From NCBI GenBank assembly GCA_010909165.1, contig MU008154.1, positions 1 to 64,000 on the forward strand: a stretch of DNA of 64,000 bases, given 5' to 3'. Made by a program: the position numbers and the translations under genes. This DNA is from Anthoceros angustus (Eukaryota; Streptophyta; Anthocerotopsida; Anthocerotales; Anthocerotaceae). This document shows positions 58,663-64,000 of the stretch, piece after piece; position 1 is the stretch's first letter, and the number at the start of each line of letters is the position of its first letter. The notes under the pieces are model-generated. The model saw only the letters and a list, made by a program, of their open reading frames with translations. It was not told the origin of the DNA and made no database searches.

Positions 58663-60463
58663 ATGTGTCCACCTTGCCTGCGGGTGGACTTCGTGTCCGG
58701 GGTTTGCAAGCTTTCTGTAGGAGCTAGGGTGGGGCTTCAGCGGGCCCTGGGACTGGGGACAAGGCCTAGTGGAGCTGTCAGGGTTCGCCGGGGGCTGTGT
58801 GTTGGTGCCATGGGGGATGGTAAGGCCATGGGGGATGGTAAGGAGCGCGGAACCCTATTTGGATATCGTATTGTGCTGGTGAGTCCACAGGAGGCTGGGA
58901 ACGTTGGATCCGTATGCAGGCTTGCTGCCAATTTTGGTGAGGACCTGTGCCAGCCGACTTCTGTCTTTGCCGATTGATTTATTTCTTTCAACCTGCTCAG
59001 TATCGAGTTTGTTGGATGGGACTGCTCCTCTGCAGCTGCACAGTTTCTTTTGATTGGGTGTTGATGTTTTAGTGCCGTTTTGTGGAGGCTTCTCCTATAT
59101 GCTCCAGAGTGCAGGGATATTTGGCTGGTACGCCATTCTACAGTATGGACATATGTGTAGTCTTTTTGTGGCAGAGTTTGTGTGTGTCTCAGCCAGCTGA
59201 GAGGGTGAATGTTCCTTGCAGGTTGATCCACAGTGCGATTACAATGGGCCAGTGGGACATGCTATGGCTGCTAACGCTGTGTCCAGACAATTGATGGAAA
59301 ATGTTCACGTCTCTGCAACTTTAGCAGACGCTCTTAACGATTGCAATAAGGCATTTGACCTTCCTCTTGGTGCTGGCTGCTATCCATGACGCAGTCCTGC
59401 AAGTTCAGATTTTGGTGAAGCGGATCATGCGTGCTGCTGATTAGTTTCTTGGCTAGTTGTTCCAGGCTATAGCTTTCACCAGGCGAAAGGGAGCATTGCG
59501 CATTCCAAACATGTCTCTTTCAGAAGTGCCCTTGCCACTTCCCAGTTGCACTGTTGCAGTAAGTGGTGCACAGACCTCTTTCCTTACTATGTCAACAATG
59601 TCCGCTGTCACATTTATTTACTGGTGCATTCTCTAAATGCACAAAAATTGCATAGTCCTCTAGTATGGATTTGGTTGGCAGCTCGTGTTTGGCAGGGAGG
59701 ATACTGGTCTCACCACAAGTGAAGTGCACCAATGCACTCAAATCTGCTCTATCCCCTCGGGGAAATGGGAAGGATCCCTAAGTAAGTTAATCATGCATTT
59801 AAGATTTCTAGCAGGTCCAAACGCAGTCGATCTGGTTAGCCGCTGCTGCCCAATAGTTCCGCAGCATGTTGAAGTTAAGTTTACGCATGACGCTGTCTTT
59901 TAAAGGCTGACCACAGTTACCCTCTTCTTTCGGGTTATAGACCTGAGTCATGCGGTAGCTGTGGTTCTATCACGACTCTACGAAAATGCTGCTGAGACGG
60001 AGGCTCCTCCGAGACCGCTGGACTTGCCCACCTTCAGATGGGCTTTCAAGACGGCTTCAGGTCTGTTGCGACACTCGCTGTGGTGTAGTATCACAGGGTG
60101 ACAACATCCCTTGGACTGCAGTTCTCTGGATTGCTACCTGTGTGTACTCTCTTAGCGTGCTCATTTCCGGAGATTAATTGGTGTTTGGGAGCAGGTTCTG
60201 CATCCATTGGGGAGATTGAGAACCTTCTGTCGAGGTGGACCACGATTATTCCTGTAATGAGTAGAGCGGCATTTAGTGCAGGAAAAGCAGAGTTTAAGGA
60301 TCCCGAAAGGTTCATTGGTCACGTGAGAAAAATCTTGCAGAGAGGAGCACCTTCGTCACGGGAAGTCGCTTATTTGCAAGGATTCCTCACTTTGGCTGGA
60401 AATGTTGCTTCAGTTCTGTTGGAGAGGACTGAAGCGAAGGCAGACGCAAGAGAAGGTCATTAG
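58663..60463 (+). CDS. SpoU/TrmJ-like RNA 2'-O-methyltransferase (7 exons)
   Basis: SAM-dependent ribose 2'-O-methyltransferase of the SPOUT superfamily, probably organellar (Arg/Val/Gly-rich N-terminus, transit-peptide-like). Exons: 58,663-58,936; 59,108-59,127 (a 20-bp microexon giving CRDIWL); 59,222-59,350; 59,466-59,558; 59,682-59,781; 59,941-60,060; 60,195-60,463. Family blocks: RIVLVSPQEAGNVGSVCRLA (motif 1), LVDPQCDYNGPVGHAMAANA, VFGREDTGLTTSEVHQC (motif 2) and the knot motif IPSGKWEGSLNLSHAVAVVL (motif 3). The C-terminal helical tail contains KDPERFIGHVRKILQRG. The intron after exon 3 needs a GC-AG border to stay in frame. The target RNA cannot be told; TrmJ-type tRNA or an organellar rRNA are both possible. 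Confidence 0.88.
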
Positions 60464-60537
60464 ATTCCATTTGTGCTCTTTGACTAGTGTACCAGAAAGT
60501 AGTACAATTTCAGCCGCTCATGAGCAACTCTCATCAG

Positions 60538-61676
60538 TTAATTGCCCTTCCAAGAGGGCGTGAGAAACTGCTGGAAGGCAGTCCACACTGAAATGTCCCA
60601 GGTCTCATCATGCGATGCTATAAGGCCCTGGTCATTCACAGTATATCGAGTAGTTCCTGCACGGACGACACGAGAAGACAAGTAAAGTCCTGCATTTAGC
60701 AAACGCCTGAACAGCAAGGCCAAAATCACTCACGCCGACTTCCAACCTTCATAGGGGGAGATGTATGGTCGCCATGGAAACTTCAGGTATCTGTGCACAC
60801 ATAGCATCAGTTGAAACCACTCTGGAGTCTTCAAGACTGAGCTTCTTAGTATATGAAAACATTACCCTCTAAGCCTCCATCTGACGTCGATTGTGCGGGG
60901 ACTACTGACTTCGATAGCGAGCAGTTCATGCTGAGACACGCTAGGATCGAACAGAAACTGAATGGCCGCTACATATTTATCCACCCCTGTGACTACCGTG
61001 GTAGGATCTGTGAATCTGTTGCATCCAACCAAGACCTTTTACGATTAAGCATCAGCAACTAGTTACTATCTTCGCACACGAAAACTAGTTAGGATGGAAA
61101 CCGTCTTCACCTGCAATTCTCGTCGTAGATGCTTCGAGACAGATTCCCAGTGACATAGTACTGGCCCTCAGTTATGTCGCTAACAATGCGGTCCTGTAGG
61201 AGTCACACCGGGTGAGGAATAACTTGCACCACACTTGTGAGAAAGGCCTGGTGTTGATGTCGCGAGAAGACGCTACCTTCACTTGTTCGATAGACAGCTT
61301 GTCCTCACTTGCCAATGCCGACACAGTGCCCCACCCAGCTCCAACGACAAATGCTGCTGGCAGGATCGCCAATTTCAAAACAGCCGCCCTTCTTCCCAGC
61401 TGATCGTTGCCTTCACCTGCATAGCACTGGCATCAGCAGGAGTCTAAGAAGGGGGCCAAAGACATCCCCAATAAGAAAAACAGGGCATGTTCGAGCTGCA
61501 CTGCAATGCACTGAAAATGCACAAACCATAGAGACAGATTTGCAAGTGGTAAGTGGTGCTTGACGCTTCCACCGTCTGCTCCACACACGGTTGAGCATTG
61601 CGGCCCTCGAGGTTGCAGTTTCAGAGACCACCGGCCATGGTGGCGAGGCCAGGAGAAGCGGAGGACCCATCGACAT
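60538..61676 (-). CDS. Plastid-type NTF2-like (DUF2358-like) protein, 5-6 exons
   Basis: Small predicted chloroplast protein of unknown function. Exons (minus): 60,538-60,656; 60,747-60,790; 60,866-61,015; about 61,112-61,193; 61,277-61,416; and a less certain first exon within 61,420-61,676. Motifs in order: KLAILPAAFVVGAGWG (hydrophobic, thylakoid-type targeting or membrane segment), SIEQVK then DRIVSDITEGQYYVTGNLS, NCRFTDPTTVVTGVDKY, HELLAIEVSSPRTIDVRW, YLKFPWRPYISPYEG, YTVNDQGLIASHDETWDIS. The F.DP...V.G.D.Y and L..HDE.W pattern matches plant and cyanobacterial DUF2358/SnoaL-like proteins. Convergent with the SpoU gene, stops about 74 bp apart. Confidence 0.7.
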
Positions 61677-61679
61677 GAC

Positions 61680-62190
61680 CAGCAGAAGTGGTAAAACATT
61701 AAACTCGAGGCTTTTAAGTCACCTTTGTCATCCCAGGTGAACATCGAAAGATTCTTCACTGTCTACAAATTGTCTCTTTAATGACCGGTGTCAAGGAAGA
61801 CAAAAGAGAGTACCTACAGTAGAATGCGCGGAGAAGTGACCCTAAAACGGTGCTGCATTGCTTCTGGGTGTGCAATGTGGAACTGTATGGTTTGATATGT
61901 TGTCATGGACGTTATAACTGTTTCGGCACCGAGATACATAAGGATTCCAAGTTCCCATATCGCCCTCAAATTTCATTTCACCATCCTTGGGGATGAAAGA
62001 GTGTCAAGCAACGTCCAATGCAGAGGAGGATGTTGGAGGCCAGACATCAGGATTCGAAGGAGCAGCTTGCAGCTGCCGTGGGCACAGTGCTTGACCTCTT
62101 CCAGTAGGACAAAAATTGTAGAAAATACAATGAAGCCGTGATCATTGGCTACATGATCCATCAACACTCGCTACCGGATGTGGCAGTTAT
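61680..62190. other. Intergenic, no supported gene
   Basis: Probable promoter of the NTF2-like gene and 3' flank of BT1. Short frames only. Confidence 0.5.
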
Positions 62191-62193
62191 GCT

Positions 62194-64000
62194 TTACGTC
62201 TTAACACTTTGCTCCTCGTCTTCCAAGATTCTCTTCAGGTATTCATAAGTCATGAATGAGAGGCCCGCGGCAGGCATCAGCTTCAAACAACTGGGGCCTA
62301 GCCCTCGGTACAACCCCTGCAATCCCTGTTCTTCAAAAATGCACGACAAAGCATGCAAAGTGCCCCTGTAAACAACCCGCCCTTTCAGAGCACCAACCTG
62401 CATCTGCTTCCGAGCTACCTCTAGTGGGAAAGTGAGTGTGCTGGCAAACGCTCCAGCAGCAGAACCGATCAATAAGGTCTCCAAATTCCCCACATGCTCA
62501 GTTTTGAAGACCTGCTTGTAAACGCTACGCAATGTATCATACGCAAAATAATTCGCTCCAGCGTATGGGATTATTCCAATCACACTAGGAACAAGGCCTC
62601 GATAGAGCTCAAATGGGCCCTCTTCTGAGACTATTCTCCACAGGGCATGGATAACTCCTCGATATTCGTCAGGCTGCAAGTACCACAGGATTCCTCAGGT
62701 GCTAAGAACTAAAAGTACCCTTTACAGCAGGAACAGGGCTTCATTGCAACAACATATCTGAAGCACTGCATGATTCAGAAAGACTGGAATCTGTACCTGC
62801 ACCGTCAAGCGTGTCTTCAAAAGCTCTAATGGGTACATGCATACCGTTGCTGCGATTCCAGCTGCTGAGCCTGCGACTGAGGAGATTGGTAGGGGGATCT
62901 TGGACTGCTTCCCCTCCTTTGGGGTAAGAGCCTTTTTCACAGACTCATATGCGAAAAGCTGCGCACATAAACCTTTCAGCTTAGCAAACCAACTAATGCT
63001 ACACACACCACAAGACACAATGCCCATACCCAAGAGCTTTCACTCATCGATCATGTACATGTTCAGCACATGCGCACGGTAGAGGGGAACAGAAAATGTG
63101 CAGCACAGGCCACGGCCTCTCTAATCATACAAGAACACACGGCTGCCTCATGACAGACTAGCCATGGACCATGCACCTCACCTCAATGGCCTTGCTAGGA
63201 GCCACTCGGATGACATTGATTGCATTGCCTCGGAACAGTCCTGTCCAGCCTTCATGGGCCATGATCCATTGGAAAACCTCCTTCACAGACCTACCATGGC
63301 TTCCCACCATCAAATGTGTCCTGATTGTCTCCAATGGTGCAACTGCAGTGCGAGACACAGCTCCTGCAATTGCCCCACTCAACAATCTTTTACCAGACCG
63401 TCCTAGTTTCAACTTAGACGTGGCCCTCCCCATAGGTGCGGCAACCTCAGGCTCTGCTTTCTCCTCGTCTGCTTCCTCCTCGTCCGCGACATGGAGTTGG
63501 CCTTGAACTTCTTGAGCTCTAGCAACGCATAGTAATCCAGCCAACTGGGGATTGAGGTCCTTCCCAGCAACATCCACAGTGCGAGCTAAAGCGTGCTGCC
63601 GAAGGTTAGATTTTGGCCTCACTGCTCCAACGCTCGACTTACTAACCAACTCGTCCAGTCGCACCGTCTGGTGCCCAGACTCAATAACCAGTTCCGGACC
63701 TTCGAAGCTCTGAACACGGGAATTGAAGCTGAACAGCTGAGCATCCGGCGAAATCGCTATGCGAGAAGAATCAGCCCTGACAAGGCCTCTATCCGCTACA
63801 GGAGATCTTGCAGCAGGCTGCTGCTTCCATCCCTTCTCACCCACCGCGACAACAGGTTCCGAATCCTTCCGTTGCAGAAACAATCTAAGCCTAGAGAAAA
63901 GGGGGACAGGAGAGAAATCGGATGCATCAGAGTCGTAGTTGGAGTCAGGGGAATGTGGGGAGTACTCCACATGGGTACCGGGAAAGAGCTGATCCACGGC
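62194..64000 (-). CDS. BT1: Adenine nucleotide carrier, BT1 (Brittle1) type, mitochondrial carrier family (5' end outside window)
   Basis: Transports ADP-glucose or adenine nucleotides across the plastid (and/or mitochondrial) inner membrane. Exons (minus): 63,182 to beyond 64,000; 62,797-62,958; 62,673-62,194. No ATG opens the frame before the window edge, so the start lies to the right. After a roughly 210-residue acidic, Ser-rich N-terminal extension (long, as in BT1 plastid targeting regions) come three carrier repeats. Repeat 1: LLSGAIAGAVSRTAVAPLET then GWTGLFRGNAINVIRVAPSK. Repeat 2: SVAGSAAGIAATVCMYPLEL and ELYRGLVPSVIGIIPYAGAN. Repeat 3: LLIGSAAGAFASTLTFPLEV and GLYRGLGPSCLKLMPAAGLS. 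Each repeat has the Px[DE]xx[KR]-type signature (PLET, PLEL, PLEV). The stop at 62,194 follows LKRILEDEEQ. Confidence 0.95.

Overview
This is nuclear DNA from a land plant. Eight protein-coding genes are recognisable as plant families: two metallothioneins, a NUDT14-type Nudix hydrolase, an SPX-MFS vacuolar phosphate transporter, allantoate amidohydrolase, a GNAT acetyltransferase, a SpoU-family RNA methyltransferase and a BT1-type carrier. A ninth, a plastid-type NTF2-like/DUF2358 protein, is less certain. Introns are GT-AG and short (roughly 80-310 bp, mostly about 100 bp), and gene spacing is tight where genes occur. That suggests a non-seed plant (lycophyte or bryophyte grade) rather than a seed plant; I cannot name the species. 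I rebuilt exons by eye from splice sites, reading phase and family conservation, because single open frames badly under-represent these genes.

Layout. 1-9.8 kb: no intact gene; a decayed coiled-coil reading frame (2.4-3.7 kb, minus), the 5' end of an LTR element with a plant-type primer binding site (6.6 kb), and a pogo/mariner-like MITE (7.65-8.17 kb) inserted in a 53-bp tandem array. 9.9-15.3 kb: a gene island with two tandem metallothionein genes and NUDT14, all minus strand. 15.7-43 kb: a transposon-rich block holding a Copia integrase fragment, four different decayed transposon-type coding units (17.3-20.7 kb plus; 23.8-26.5 kb minus; 27.6-30.7 kb minus; 31.3-35.5 kb plus), a twice-repeated Copia gag-protease segment (36.6-40.4 kb) and a 2.2-copy 0.6-kb repeat (41.5-42.9 kb). 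43-46.8 kb: AT-rich, with only degenerate repeats. 47.2-50.4 kb: the phosphate transporter (minus). 50.7-53.2 kb: GC-rich DNA with no supported gene. 53.2-64 kb: a dense island with AAH (minus), GNAT (plus), SpoU methyltransferase (plus), an NTF2-like/DUF2358 plastid-type protein (minus) and BT1 (minus, running off the window).

The genes share no single pathway. AAH releases ammonium from purine-derived allantoate, PHT5 stores phosphate in the vacuole and BT1 exports adenine nucleotides, so nutrient and nucleotide handling is common but probably coincidental.

The most unusual signal is a property of the sequence itself. Four separate segments are present as head-to-tail copies. In the three transposon segments the copies differ mainly at CAG/CTG (CHG) sites, often as CTG or CAG becoming CG. 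In the copy inside the AAH gene they differ almost only by homopolymer length. The transposon block is also strongly depleted of CAG/CTG compared with the gene island. This looks like CHG methylation read through an error-prone sequencing and assembly process, or else a CHG-directed mutational process, and it breaks most transposon reading frames. The most interesting coding signal is a methyltransferase-like SAM-binding motif at the end of the 31-35 kb unit.
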